Assembly: GCF_036227105.1 (NCBI RefSeq) | Contig: NZ_CP109434.1 | Span: 377,001 to 441,000 of the forward strand | Direction: 5' to 3' | DNA from: Amycolatopsis sp. NBC_01488 | GTDB taxonomy: Bacteria; Actinomycetota; Actinomycetes; Mycobacteriales; Pseudonocardiaceae | DNA length: 64,000 nucleotides | Shown: positions 53,544 to 62,671 of the stretch, piece after piece | Layout of the letters: the number at the start of each line of letters is the position of its first letter | Numbering within the stretch: the stretch's first letter is position 1 | Position numbers and translations under genes: made by a program | The notes under the pieces: model-generated | The model's input: the letters and a program-made list of their open reading frames with translations, nothing else | Database searches by the model: none | Told to the model about the DNA's origin: nothing

Positions 53544-56500
53544 GCGCCCTCCCTGGTGATGTGCGAACCGGTGCCGTCGCGGGTGACCTGGAACCGCACC
53601 GGCACGCGCTCGGCGAGCGCCGGCACGTGCGTGATCACGCCGACCATCCGGGAGCCGGTGGCCGACAGGTTCTCCAATGTGGACGCCACGACGTCGAGGG
53701 TGGCCTCGTCGAGGGTGCCGAAGCCCTCGTCGAGGAAGATCGACTCGAGCTTGGTCGCGCCGTCCGCGGCCATGGCCCCGAGCTGCGAAGACAGCGCCAG
53801 GGCCAGCGAAAGCGACGCCTGGAACGTCTCCCCGCCGGACAGCGTCTTCACCGGGCGGCGGGCGTCGGCCTCGTTGTGGTCCACCACCAGGAAGTCGCCC
53901 TTGTCGTGGGTCAGCTCGAACTGGCCGCCGGACAGCTCGAGCAGCGACGCGGACGCCTCGGCGACGAGCGTGTCGAGCGCCCCGGCGATCAGCCAGCGCG
54001 GGAACTTGTCCGACCGCAGGAGATCCGCCAGCAGCCGCGCCACCTGCGCTTCGGACTCCGCGGCCGCGATGTCGCCCTGCAGGCCCGCCACGCGCGCCAC
54101 GCGCCGCTTCATCTCCGTGTGGTCGCCCTCGGCCCGCGCCCGCGCGGCGGCGACGGCCACCGGGACGCGGTCGCGCACCTCGCCGGTTTCGTCCAGCGAG
54201 ATCCCGAGCGCCGTGACGTCCTCGACGACGGCACGTTCGGCCACTCGCAGCCCTTCGGCGGTGTCGCGCTCGGCGGTGGTGGCGGCGGTCAGCCGGTCGC
54301 GGTGCCGGTTCGCCTGCCCGGCCGCCCAGTCCGTGAGCGCGGTCCAGCCGTCGAGGAGGCTTTCGCCGTCGATCGGCGGGGCACCGAGGCCGACCAGCGG
54401 GTCGCGGGCCCGGGACAGCCGCTGCCGTTCGGCGTCGACCTGGTCCGCGATGCGTGCCTGGGCTTCCGCGGCCTGTTTCGCGGCCGCGCGGGCGGTCCGC
54501 AGGTCCGCGTCGGCCGCCTTCGCGGCTTTCTCGAGTTCGGCGACCTTCGAGAGCTGCTCGACGACCACTTCGGCGGCGGGCGCGGCGGCGAGCGTTCCGG
54601 CCAGTTCGCCGTGACGGCGCCGCGTGGTCGCCAGCGCGGTGCTCGCCGCCTGCTCGACCAGCGCCGCCTCTTCCGCCCGCTTCCGCCGCTGTTCGGCGTT
54701 CCCTTCGGCGGTCTTGAGGTCCTCCGCCGCGACGACGGCTTCCTTGCCCGCGGCCTCGGCGGCGGATTCGAGCGCGGCCAGCGCCGTCCGCCGGTCCTCG
54801 AGCGTGGCCGCCGCCCACGCGGTCAGCCGCTGCCAGCCGGCCGGGACGTCGTCGCCGCCGATCGCCGGCGCGCCCAGCTCCACCAGGGGATCCCGGGCCG
54901 CCCGCAACGCCTCCCGCGCTGCCGCGAAGGACTTTTCGACGGCGTCGGCGTCGTTCTGCGCCGCCGCGCGTTCGGTGCGAGCCGCGGCGAGTTCCGCGTC
55001 CGCGGCGCGCGCGGCCTCGGCGACGCGTGCGCGGCCGTCGATCGTCGCCGACAGCCATTCACCGCGTTCGCGCACGGCCGCGACGAGATCGGCGTAGTCC
55101 TGCTCGGAAAAACCGGCCTCGACCGGCCGTCGCAGCACCGGCGACTCCGGCGGCCCGTCGACGTCGGCCAGCACCACGCGCAGTTCGTCCGCCTGCGCGG
55201 CCGCGGACACGGCCGAGTCGGAGTCGCGGTCGACGGCCCGTTCCAGCTTGCGCACGCCCGCTTCGGCCGCCGCGCGCTCGCGTTCGGCGCGCTCGACGCG
55301 CTCGCGGGCCTCGGCCAGGTGGGCGTGCCCGCCGGTGTCCGGCAGCGTCGTGACTTCCTGCTCGCACACCGGGCACTCGTGCCCGACGGCGAGCCCGGCC
55401 CGCAGCACCAGGGCCTGCCCGGTGCGTTCGGCCTCGGACAGCGCGGACTTCGCCGCGGCGAGCTCGGCGTCGGCGCTCGCGAAGGAAGCCCGCGCGGTCT
55501 CCAGGTCCTTCCGGCGAGCGGCCCGCTCGGGCGCCGAGTTCCGTTGCGTCTCGCACAACGCGTAGAGCGTGCGGGCGTCGGACCGGGCCGACGCCAGCGG
55601 AGCGACGTCCGGCTGTGCGCCCAGCGCCTTGCGCGCCGCGGAGTCGGCGGCCTCGGCCGCACGCAGGCGCGCGTCGGCCTCGGCAGTGCGTTTCGCCACG
55701 CGAGCCGAATCCGCCGACAGGTCCCCGAGATCCGCGGGCGGCCGTAGCCCGGCGAGCCGGTCGCGGTCCTGCCGGGCCCGCGCGGCTTCGGCGGCGGCGT
55801 CCTCGGCGGAGCGGGCCGTGGTGTCCCTGTTCTTCCGCGCGGCGTCGACGACGGACACCGCTTCGGCCACCGCGGAGCCGGCGGCGTCTTTGGCCTGCGA
55901 CGCCGCATTCGCGGCCTCTTCCAGGCGCGGAAGGGCCGTCTCGGCCTCCGCGAGTTCCGTGCGGGCGGCCTGGATCCGTTCCAGTTCACCGCGGTCGGGG
56001 GCGGACGCGAGCGCGGCACGAGCCGCTTCGTCCGCCGTCTCGGCCGTCTCGAGCCCGGCTCGTGCCGTCCTGGCCGCTTCGCCCGCGGTGCGGCGCCGGG
56101 TTTCGAGGTCTTCGACGCCGTCCGGGATTTCCAGCGCGTCGAGGACGCCCAGCTCCCGCGTCAGCGTCGCGACGAGCTGCCGCGCTTCGTCGTGCGCGCG
56201 GGTGGCGGCGGACAGTCCCGGCAGTGCCGCGGTGACGCGGGAGTCCAGGTCCGCCAGCGCCGCCATCCGCGCGGCCAGTTCTTCGACGGCTTCCTCGGTC
56301 GCGTCGGCATAGCTGCCGAGCTGTTCGGCGAGGACGGCGGCCCGCTGCTTCTGCTGCTCCGCGGTCACCCCGGCGCGGCGGCCGATCCGCTCGTAGACCT
56401 CCAGGCCCAGCAGCTTGATGAGGATCTTCTGCCGGTCGGCGGCCTTGGCGTGCAGGAACTCCGCGAAGTCGCCCTGGGGCAGCGCGACGCAGGTGCAGAA

Positions 56501-56944
56501 GTGCTTGAACGTCAACCCGAGCAGCCGTTCGACGGCCGGGGTGACCTCGGAGTCCGCGGCGACCGGGTCGGCGTCGTCCTCCGCGCCGCCGAGCGCGGTG
56601 GGGTCGGCGAGCCGTTCCAGGCGGGCGTTCTTGACGCTGACCGTGGGTTTCTTCCCGCCGCTGCGCCGCACTTCGCGCACGACGTGGTAGCGCGCGCCGC
56701 CGGCGTCGAACACCAGCCGCACGGTCGCGCGGTTCGCCGTCGGGGCGAGCGCGGGCGCGACGAGCCCTTCGTGGTCCCAGCGCGCGACCGAGCCGTAGAG
56801 GGCGAAGGTGAGCGCGTCGATCACCGTGCTCTTGCCGGCCCCGGTCGGCCCGACGAGCGCGAAGTAGTCCGTGTCTTCGAAGCTGACTTCGGTCTTGTCG
56901 CGGAACGACGCGAAGCCGGTCATCTCCAGCAGCACAGGCCGCAT
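53540..56944 (-). CDS. sbcC: SMC-type ATPase SbcC/Rad50
   Basis: This 1134-residue coiled-coil ATPase has an N-terminal P-loop VGPTGAGKSTVID (residues ~31-43), long heptad-rich arms, a zinc hook CPVCEQEV near residue 523, and a C-terminal ABC signature LSGGETFQASLSLALALSS plus LDEGFGTLDEATLD. With SbcD it forms the DNA end-processing nuclease. It starts one base after the sbcD stop and overlaps the NurA-like gene. Typical length. A TCCAnnnTGGA site (53673-53683) lies near the 3' end. Confidence 0.96.
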   Translation of the reverse strand: MRPVLLEMTGFASFRDKTEVSFEDTDYFALVGPTGAGKSTVIDALTFALYGSVARWDHEGLVAPALAPTANRATVRLVFDAGGARYHVVREVRRSGGKKPTVSVKNARLERLADPTALGGAEDDADPVAADSEVTPAVERLLGLTFKHFCTCVALPQGDFAEFLHAKAADRQKILIKLLGLEVYERIGRRAGVTAEQQKQRAAVLAEQLGSYADATEEAVEELAARMAALADLDSRVTAALPGLSAATRAHDEARQLVATLTRELGVLDALEIPDGVEDLETRRRTAGEAARTARAGLETAETADEAARAALASAPDRGELERIQAARTELAEAETALPRLEEAANAASQAKDAAGSAVAEAVSVVDAARKNRDTTARSAEDAAAEAARARQDRDRLAGLRPPADLGDLSADSARVAKRTAEADARLRAAEAADSAARKALGAQPDVAPLASARSDARTLYALCETQRNSAPERAARRKDLETARASFASADAELAAAKSALSEAERTGQALVLRAGLAVGHECPVCEQEVTTLPDTGGHAHLAEARERVERAERERAAAEAGVRKLERAVDRDSDSAVSAAAQADELRVVLADVDGPPESPVLRRPVEAGFSEQDYADLVAAVRERGEWLSATIDGRARVAEAARAADAELAAARTERAAAQNDADAVEKSFAAAREALRAARDPLVELGAPAIGGDDVPAGWQRLTAWAAATLEDRRTALAALESAAEAAGKEAVVAAEDLKTAEGNAEQRRKRAEEAALVEQAASTALATTRRRHGELAGTLAAAPAAEVVVEQLSKVAELEKAAKAADADLRTARAAAKQAAEAQARIADQVDAERQRLSRARDPLVGLGAPPIDGESLLDGWTALTDWAAGQANRHRDRLTAATTAERDTAEGLRVAERAVVEDVTALGISLDETGEVRDRVPVAVAAARARAEGDHTEMKRRVARVAGLQGDIAAAESEAQVARLLADLLRSDKFPRWLIAGALDTLVAEASASLLELSGGQFELTHDKGDFLVVDHNEADARRPVKTLSGGETFQASLSLALALSSQLGAMAADGATKLESIFLDEGFGTLDEATLDVVASTLENLSATGSRMVGVITHVPALAERVPVRFQVTRDGTGSHITREGA

Positions 56945-56945
56945 G

Positions 56946-58106
56946 TCACACCCCGCTCGTCTCTTCGTCGTGCAGCCGCGCGAAGAGCGACTGCACGCGC
57001 TTGTCGGCCACGGTCCGTTCTTCGCAGTAGGACGCGAACAGCTCCCCCGGCGAACGGTCCGCGACCGCGCGGTCGCCGCCCGCGGTCGTCACCGGGGCGG
57101 CGAACTCCGGGTCGATGCGGATTTCCAGGGCGTTCGGCAGGGCTTCCTGGATCTCCTCGCGCAGCCCGGCCCTGGTCGCTTCGCGGACGTAGACGCGGAG
57201 GTAGTCCTCGCCGAACTCCTCGGCGCGCCCGACGAGCTCCGCCACCGTGCCGTGGACGGTCCGCAGCCGCCGGCCCTTGGTCATCGGGATTTCGGTGATC
57301 TTCGCGGGCGTCGTCGGCGTGACCTCGACGGCCAGGACCACGCTCTTGTTGTCCTGCTCGCCGAAGTCCACCGCGAACGGCGAACCGCTGTAGTGCACCG
57401 GGCACGCGGCGGGCAGGGATTGCCGCCGGTGCAGGTGGCCGAGCGCGACGTAGTGCGGGTCGGCGCCGAACGCCGTCGCGGGCACGTGGTACTCGAAGAT
57501 GGACTGCGCCGCGCGCTCGCCGCCGCCCATCGTCCCGCCGGTCACCGTCAGGTGCGCCATCACGAGGTTCACCGCGCCGGCCGAGAACCCGGACTTGAGG
57601 TGCTCCAGGATGTCGCGCACGCGCTGGTCGTACTCGCCGACGTGGTCCGCCGGCGTCCCGGCGAGCAGCTCGGCGGCGCGGACCGCGTAGCGCTGGGAAA
57701 GGAACGGCAGCACGGCGACGTTGACGCGCTCGCCGGTCGATCGCGCGTCGAACGACACGACGCCGCCGTCGGCGACCGGCCGCGGGTTCCCGGTGAGGTG
57801 GATGCCCGCTTTGCGCAGGAGCGGCCGGTACGCCTCGAACGTCGCCGCGTGGTCGTGGTTCCCGGCGATCGCGACGACCTCGGCGCCGGTGTCGCGCAAC
57901 GCCATCAGCGCCTGGACCACGAGCTCCTGCGCGGCGGCCGACGGCGCCGACGTCTCGTAGAGGTCGCCCGCGACGAGGATCGCGTCGAACACCTCGTCCC
58001 GCGCGATCCGGACGATCTCGCCGAGCACGGCGCGCTGCTCGTCCAGGCGGTTGCGGCCCTTGAGCGTCTTGCCGACGTGCCAGTCGGAGGTGTGCAGGAA
58101 CTTCAC
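56946..58106 (-). CDS. sbcD: Exonuclease SbcD/Mre11 subunit
   Basis: This 386-residue metallophosphoesterase nuclease has HTSDWHVGKTL (motif I), LVAGDLYETSAP (II), IAGNHDHAATFE (III) and ALGHLHRRQSL (V). It partners SbcC. GTG at 58106 has GGAAGGAAG six bases upstream. The gene follows the HerA-like gene by 34 bp. Confidence 0.96.
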   Translation of the reverse strand: MKFLHTSDWHVGKTLKGRNRLDEQRAVLGEIVRIARDEVFDAILVAGDLYETSAPSAAAQELVVQALMALRDTGAEVVAIAGNHDHAATFEAYRPLLRKAGIHLTGNPRPVADGGVVSFDARSTGERVNVAVLPFLSQRYAVRAAELLAGTPADHVGEYDQRVRDILEHLKSGFSAGAVNLVMAHLTVTGGTMGGGERAAQSIFEYHVPATAFGADPHYVALGHLHRRQSLPAACPVHYSGSPFAVDFGEQDNKSVVLAVEVTPTTPAKITEIPMTKGRRLRTVHGTVAELVGRAEEFGEDYLRVYVREATRAGLREEIQEALPNALEIRIDPEFAAPVTTAGGDRAVADRSPGELFASYCEERTVADKRVQSLFARLHDEETSGV

Positions 58107-58140
58107 GCGGCTTCCTTCCGTTGCGCAGATCGGGAGCGGC

Positions 58141-59883
58141 TCAGAACGGCGGCGGGTCGTCGCCGAACGGGTCGCTGCTTCCCGTGGGCAGGCCGGCGAA
58201 GGGATCGGACTTCTTCGACGACGCTGTGGTCGTGGGCACCTTCCCGGCCTCGGAAAGCCGCGTGGCCCAGGCCGGGAACGGGAAGCCGACGGCGATCGGC
58301 ACCGGGATCTCCGGCTGGCTCACGAACATCGTGCCGGGCGTGGCGAGCGTCGCGCGGACCCGCTGGCTAGTCGGGAGGAAGCCGTACTCGGGGCGCGAAG
58401 CTTCGGCGGCGTCGAGGCGCCCGACGATCCGCACCGAGCTGTTGCTGACGATCCGGCGTTCCACCTCGGACGCGGTCTGCTGCGCGCCGATGAGGATGAC
58501 GCCGAGGGACCGCCCGCGCTCGGCGATGTCCAGCAGCACCTCCTTGATGGGGCTGCTGCCTTCGCGCGGCGCGTACTTGTTCAGCTCGTCCAGCATGGTG
58601 AACAGGAGGCCGCCGGGGCCGGCCGCTTCCTTGCGCGCGGTCTCGGCGGCGAGCGTGACACCGACGACGAACCGCTGCGCGCGCTCGACGAGGTTGTGGA
58701 TGTCCACGACGGTCACCTGCTGGTTCTCCGTCGACAGCTTGCGCGCCGAGTGGTCGGTGAGGTCGCCGCGGATGAGGCCGTTGAGCGCGCGCTGGCTGGA
58801 GCGCAGGCGGCGGATGAACGCGTTGACCGTGCCCGCGCCGGTGACCGCGCCCGCCCAGCTCGCGCGGGTTTCCTCGTCGGTGACGCGCTCGCAGATCACG
58901 TCGACCAACTCGGCGTAGGTGCGGCACAGGACGCCGTCGACGTTCGCGGCGCCGTCCTTGCCCGCGGGAGTGCTGTCGAGGCGCAACCGGTTCGCGACCT
59001 GGTGGATGACCATCGTGTACTGGTTGCGCTCGTCCTCGGCGTCGGCGAAGACGTAGGGCAGCAGGTCCTGCGCGCAGAACTCCGCGATGGTCCACCAGAA
59101 GGCGCCGACCCCGGAGGTCCGCCCGGTGACGTAAGGCTTCCCGGTCGTGTCCGACGGCGTCGGCGGCGCGTAGAAGCCGACGGACGCGAAGGGCTCCGCG
59201 GGCAGGCCGAGCTTGGCGTACTCGGCCTTGAGCTGCTCGTCGAGGTGGACGTTCGGCGTGTCGAGGAACAGCAGGTCCTCGCCCTTGACCGAGAAGACGA
59301 GGGCCTTGGCGTTGTGGGCGTTCGGCAGGGCGCCGCCGCGGAAGATCGAGTGCAGCAGGAACAACGCGAACGACGTCTTGGTGGCCACGCCGGAGACGCC
59401 GCTGATGCTGACGTGCGCGCCGCGGGTGCCGTCGAGGAAGTCCATGTTGAGGTAGACGGGTTCGCCGTCGCGCCCGAGGCCGACCGCCACCTGGCGGGTC
59501 ATGTTGTCGAAGTACAGCGCCTGCGCGCGATCCTCCCCCACGGCCCGCTGGACGACGGCACCCGGCCGCGGCGGCACGTAGCACTCGGGCTCGACGCGGG
59601 TGGTGGCGATCTCGGCGATCTCCTGCACCTGCGCGGGCAGGACGCCGTCGGAGATCAGGAAGACGTCGCTGCCGAAGCTGGCGCCCTCGTGCCGCGCGCT
59701 CACCTGCGTCACGACGCCGAAGGACGTGACTTCGCCGAGGCCGGGCAGTTCCCGCCGGGTCACGACGACGTCGTCGAGCTGCAGATAGGCATCCGGATCG
59801 ATGGCCACGTGGAACTGCAGCGGCGTCGAGTCCTCGGTCCCGGCCACCCGGCCGACCACGGTGGTGAGCGTCTCCTGGTCCAC
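58141..59883 (-). CDS. HerA-like hexameric ATPase/helicase
   Basis: This 580-residue protein has an N-terminal beta-barrel (HAS-type, ~1-100) and a FtsK/HerA RecA core. Walker A is GVSGVATKTS (residues 162-171), Walker B LLFTMLDELNK near 430, followed by GRSLGVILIGAQQTASEVE and an arginine-finger-like VRIVGRLDAAEAS. HerA pumps DNA and stimulates NurA. It heads the four-gene operon. GTG 59883 has AGGGAG four bases upstream. Confidence 0.83.
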   Translation of the reverse strand: MDQETLTTVVGRVAGTEDSTPLQFHVAIDPDAYLQLDDVVVTRRELPGLGEVTSFGVVTQVSARHEGASFGSDVFLISDGVLPAQVQEIAEIATTRVEPECYVPPRPGAVVQRAVGEDRAQALYFDNMTRQVAVGLGRDGEPVYLNMDFLDGTRGAHVSISGVSGVATKTSFALFLLHSIFRGGALPNAHNAKALVFSVKGEDLLFLDTPNVHLDEQLKAEYAKLGLPAEPFASVGFYAPPTPSDTTGKPYVTGRTSGVGAFWWTIAEFCAQDLLPYVFADAEDERNQYTMVIHQVANRLRLDSTPAGKDGAANVDGVLCRTYAELVDVICERVTDEETRASWAGAVTGAGTVNAFIRRLRSSQRALNGLIRGDLTDHSARKLSTENQQVTVVDIHNLVERAQRFVVGVTLAAETARKEAAGPGGLLFTMLDELNKYAPREGSSPIKEVLLDIAERGRSLGVILIGAQQTASEVERRIVSNSSVRIVGRLDAAEASRPEYGFLPTSQRVRATLATPGTMFVSQPEIPVPIAVGFPFPAWATRLSEAGKVPTTTASSKKSDPFAGLPTGSSDPFGDDPPPF

Positions 59884-60150
59884 GGTTCTCCCTGTCCGCC
59901 CGGGGCTTCCTCCCGCGGCAGACTAGCTCGCCGGACCGACAGTCCCGCGGCCAACACGGCGGTGCGCCGGCCGCGCGCCCGGACCACCGGGCTGGGCCGA
60001 ACGAGTGAGTTCACCCTACGGGGAAGATCATTCCGGCTCCGGCGGAGCCGCCACCGCTTGCGCCGCAACGACCTCGCCGCCGTTCCGGAGAGGTCGCTCC
60101 GGGCGCCCCGGGCGTTACCGCCTTGGCCCCACGGCGAAGCGGCGCCGCCG

Positions 60151-60239
60151 GGCCTCCCGGGCGCCGCGGCGACGGGTCCGGGATCCCCCGCCGCTGCGCG
60201 GGATCGGCTCGGGTGGCCTCGGCCACCCTCCGGGAGGCC
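60151..60239. ncRNA. Candidate structured element upstream of hup copy 2
   Basis: A 10-bp perfect stem (GGCCTCCCGG 60151-60160 with 60230-60239) encloses two hairpins: GATCCC/GGGATC (60182-60187, 60200-60205) and GGGTGGC-CTCG-GCCACCC (60211-60228). Together they form a three-way-junction shape in an otherwise gene-free 640-bp region (59884-60523). GC-rich DNA makes chance stems common, so an RNA gene or leader is only a possibility, and the strand is not settled. Confidence 0.3.
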
Positions 60240-60283
60240 GCTCCCCCGGCGTGTCGCGGAAAAAGTCTCCCGGAGGGCCCCGG

Positions 60284-60296
60284 GTCCTATATGGAC
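60284..60296 (+). promoter_or_regulatory. GTCCTATATGGAC element upstream of hup copy 2
   Basis: This near-palindromic AT-rich 13-mer lies 228 bp upstream of hup copy 2. The identical 13-mer, in the same orientation relative to its gene, lies 220 bp upstream of hup copy 3 (63904-63916, minus strand). AT-rich words are rare here, so the match suggests a shared control site for the two copies. Copy 1 does not have it. Confidence 0.45.
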
Positions 60297-60438
60297 GACC
60301 ACTGTGGACGGCTCCGGTACCGGGTTTTGCCTGCTCAGGGCCATGGTCGAAGTTCGGCCCCCATTCCGGGGCCGGTCGCACGAAGGTCGCTCGGGAGGCG
60401 GAACCAGCGCCCTCGCAAGGAAATATTTCGACCCCCGG

Positions 60439-60465
60439 TTGGATTTTGTGCGGTATTGGTAATAC
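60439..60465 (+). promoter_or_regulatory. hup copy 2 promoter
   Basis: TTGGAT (60439-60444), a 15-bp spacer and an extended -10 TGGTAATAC (TAATAC 60460-60465) match the promoters of hup copies 1 and 3 at the same spacing. A 5' leader of about 50 bases with GTCGGCC and GGAGGACTGGA follows. Confidence 0.7.
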
Positions 60466-60523
60466 CGTGTGCAGTGTCGGCCGAGATGGGCCGTGACTAG
60501 TAGTTCCACTATGGAGGACTGGA

Positions 60524-61186
60524 ATGACGAACAAGGCCCAGCTGATCGAGGCGCTGTCGGAGCGTCTGGGCGACAAGAAGGTGGCTTCGCAGGCCGTGGA
60601 CGGTCTGGTGGACATCATCATCCGGACGGTCAACAAGGGCGAAAAGGTCAACATCACCGGCTTCGGGGTGTTCGAGAAGCGCGCTCGCGCCGCTCGCACC
60701 GCCCGGAACCCGCGCACCGGTGAGGCCGTGCGCGTGAAGAAGACCAACGTGCCCGCGTTCCGTGCCGGGACCACGTTCAAGGACGTCATCTCCGGCTCGA
60801 AGAAGCTCCCGAAGGCGACCCCGGTCAAGCGCGCCACCGCGGCCACCGCCACGCGGGCGACGGCCACCAAGGCCGCTGCCGCGGCTCCGGCCAAGGCCAC
60901 CACGGCCCGCACCACCCGGGCGGCCGCGGCCAAGCCGGCCACGACGCGTTCGACCACCACGCGCACGCGGGCGACCGCGGCGAAGCCGGCCGCGAAGGCC
61001 ACCGCGACCAAGGCGACCGCCACGAAGGCGGCCCCGAAGACCGCGGCCAAGGCGACCACCGCCAAGGCCACCACCACGCGGGCGAAGGCCACCGCCAAGC
61101 CGGCCGCGACCAAGACCGCCGCGGCGAAGAAGCCGGCCGCTGCCAAGGCCCCGGCCAAGCGCACGTCGGCTGCCAAGAAGAAGTAA
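60524..61186 (+). CDS. HU family nucleoid protein with long basic tail, copy 2
   Basis: This 220-residue HU protein is nearly identical to the other two copies over the HU fold ([59 protein letters not shown]) but has its own Ala/Lys/Thr tail ending SAAKKK. It shares SGSKKLPK with copy 3 where copy 1 has SGAKKLAK, so copies 2 and 3 are the closest pair. Promoter and leader match copy 3 and copy 1. Confidence 0.96.
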   Translation: MTNKAQLIEALSERLGDKKVASQAVDGLVDIIIRTVNKGEKVNITGFGVFEKRARAARTARNPRTGEAVRVKKTNVPAFRAGTTFKDVISGSKKLPKATPVKRATAATATRATATKAAAAAPAKATTARTTRAAAAKPATTRSTTTRTRATAAKPAAKATATKATATKAAPKTAAKATTAKATTTRAKATAKPAATKTAAAKKPAAAKAPAKRTSAAKKK

Positions 61187-61200
61187 CACCGGCTTCACCG

Positions 61201-61237
61201 GAAGGGCCCCGCACCAGAGGTTGGTGCGGGGCCCTTC
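61201..61237 (+). terminator. hup copy 2 terminator hairpin
   Basis: A 16-bp perfect stem (61201-61216 with 61222-61237, GAAGGGCCCCGCACCA) has a five-base loop, 14 bp after the stop. The same stem ends hup copy 3 (62944-62980). No T-tract. The right arm seeds the degenerate repeats that follow. Confidence 0.8.
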
Positions 61238-61540
61238 GGCGTTCCCCGGGCCCGGAAACGGCGTTCACCGGGCGAGTGGCGGGTGTTCGCCCGGGATGCG
61301 AGGTTGGGTGCGGGGTCCCTTCGGCGTTCGAGGGGTCGCGGAGCACTCTGTCCGGCCGGGACGCAAGGTTGGCACGAGGCCCTTCAGCGGTCCCGGGAAC
61401 GGCGTTCGAGGGGCGGCGGGCGTGCGGCCCGGGACGCGAGGTTGGCGCGGAGCCCCTTCAACGTCCCCGGGAACGGCGTTCAGGCCGACCGCCCGGCCGT
61501 GCGGGGCCCTTCGGCGTTCGAGGGGCCCCGCAGCACGCCA
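61216..61540. repeat. Degenerate 65-83 bp repeats derived from the hup terminator
   Basis: The word AGGTTGG starting at 61218, 61301, 61366 and 61439 begins four degenerate copies of a unit containing GGTTGGYRCGRRG, CCCTTC and GGCGTTC, the same words as the terminator right arm and what follows it. Spacings are 83, 65 and 73 bp. They fill the first half of the gene-free 61187-61817 stretch. The remaining part up to 61817 shows no feature. Confidence 0.6.
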
Positions 61541-61817
61541 TCCGGGCGGGGACACGCGGAACCGGTCCCGGCAGCCCTTCCCCGGCCCCCAGCGACCGCA
61601 GGAGCGCCGCGGCGGGCGCCCCGCCCAGCCAAGCCCGTACAGGACGCTCCAGCCGTCTGCGCCGACCTCAGCGCCTCCGCGGAATCGAGCGAAACCAAGC
61701 CGCCGGTTCCCGGAATGGTCGCGCCGAAGAAACGATCACCGCCCCGACGGTTGCGTTCCCGCCCCGCCGGGTAGCCGCCGGGGAAGGAATTGCCCGAACA
61801 CCCGGCGAGGAGTCGTG

Positions 61818-62009
61818 ATGGCGGAGAACGAGAAGCAGGACGGTCCCGACGCGGAGCTCGCCCGCTCCCGGCAGCACATTCAGGAAGCCAAGGAAGCCGC
61901 CGCGAAAGCGGACCTCTCGGACCCCGCCGAAGGGGACGCCGACGAAGCGCTGGAGACGGACCCGCCCTACCACCACGGCGAACAGGGCTCGACGCCGTCC
62001 GGAACGTAG
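61818..62009 (+). CDS. Small acidic protein of unknown function
   Basis: This 63-residue, very acidic, Cys-free protein is rich in Glu, Asp and Ala (MAENEKQDGPDAELARSRQH, then AKEAAAKADLSDPAEGDADE and a C-terminal YHHGEQGSTPSGT). The first half is likely helical and the second half disordered. GGAG precedes the ATG at suitable spacing. It sits between hup copy 2 and lsr2; a role with nucleoid proteins is possible but not shown. Confidence 0.6.
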   Translation: MAENEKQDGPDAELARSRQHIQEAKEAAAKADLSDPAEGDADEALETDPPYHHGEQGSTPSGT

Positions 62010-62122
62010 GGCGGGACAAGGCGGACCACCGCGTCGGCGCTCCACAGTGGAACCGGCGCGGTACGTCCATTCAGGACACCCGAATCGCGGGAAGCCGCCG
62101 GGAAATTGCCGTACCGATCCCC

Positions 62123-62141
62123 GGGTGGATACACTCCACCC
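62123..62141. promoter_or_regulatory. Palindrome over the lsr2 promoter -10
   Basis: GGGTGGA (62123-62129) and TCCACCC (62135-62141) are perfect 7-bp arms with TACAC between. The site covers a -10-like TACACT (62130-62135), about 80 bp before the lsr2 start. A repressor bound here would block the promoter; the protein is unknown. Confidence 0.5.
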
Positions 62142-62215
62142 AAGAACGTCGGTCATTGTGCAACTTGTCACACGTCACGTTCCCCGGACGCACATCCAGC
62201 TTGAGGAGCATTCCC

Positions 62216-62626
62216 GTGGCCCAGAAAGTCCTCGTCGAGATCCTGGACGACATCGACGGCAGCACCGCCGCCCAGACCGTTCAGTTCGGCCTCGACGGCG
62301 TCACCTACGAAATCGACCTTTCGGACGGCAACGCCTCCGCCCTCCGTGACGAGCTCGCCCGCTACATCGCGGCCGGCCGGCGCGTCGGCGGCCGCAAGGT
62401 CCGCGTCGCGACGGGCCAGTCGACCACGACCAGCACGACCGACCGCGAGCGCAACCAGCAGATCCGCGCCTGGGCGAACGCGAACGGCTACGAGGTCTCC
62501 GAGCGCGGCCGCCTGTCGTCCGAGGTGATCGCGGCGTACGAGCAGGCCCAGGTGACCGAGCCCGAAGCCCCGGCGGCCCCGCGCAAGCGCGCACCCCGCA
62601 AGAAGGTCGCTGCCGCCAAGAAGTGA
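62216..62626 (+). CDS. lsr2: Lsr2 nucleoid-associated xenogeneic silencer
   Basis: This 136-residue protein binds AT-rich DNA and silences foreign genes. The N-terminal dimerisation domain (MAQKVLVEILDDIDGSTAAQ, DGVTYEIDLSDGNASALR) and the C-terminal DNA-binding domain (RERNQQIRAWANANGYEVSE, then RGR at 97-99) are complete. A basic tail, RKRAPRKKVAAAKK, recalls the HU tails. GTG 62216 has GAGGAG seven bases upstream. It lies between hup copies 2 and 3. Confidence 0.96.
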   Translation: MAQKVLVEILDDIDGSTAAQTVQFGLDGVTYEIDLSDGNASALRDELARYIAAGRRVGGRKVRVATGQSTTTSTTDRERNQQIRAWANANGYEVSERGRLSSEVIAAYEQAQVTEPEAPAAPRKRAPRKKVAAAKK

Positions 62627-62671
62627 CGGCGGTGCCGCCCGGATCACTGGGGAGGGCAAGGCACACGGCCC

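Noticed and set aside
59884..60523. Open frames of 125-163 residues on the plus strand upstream of hup copy 2
   Set aside because: They are Arg/Pro/Gly-rich without motifs or ribosome sites, and overlap the hup promoter.
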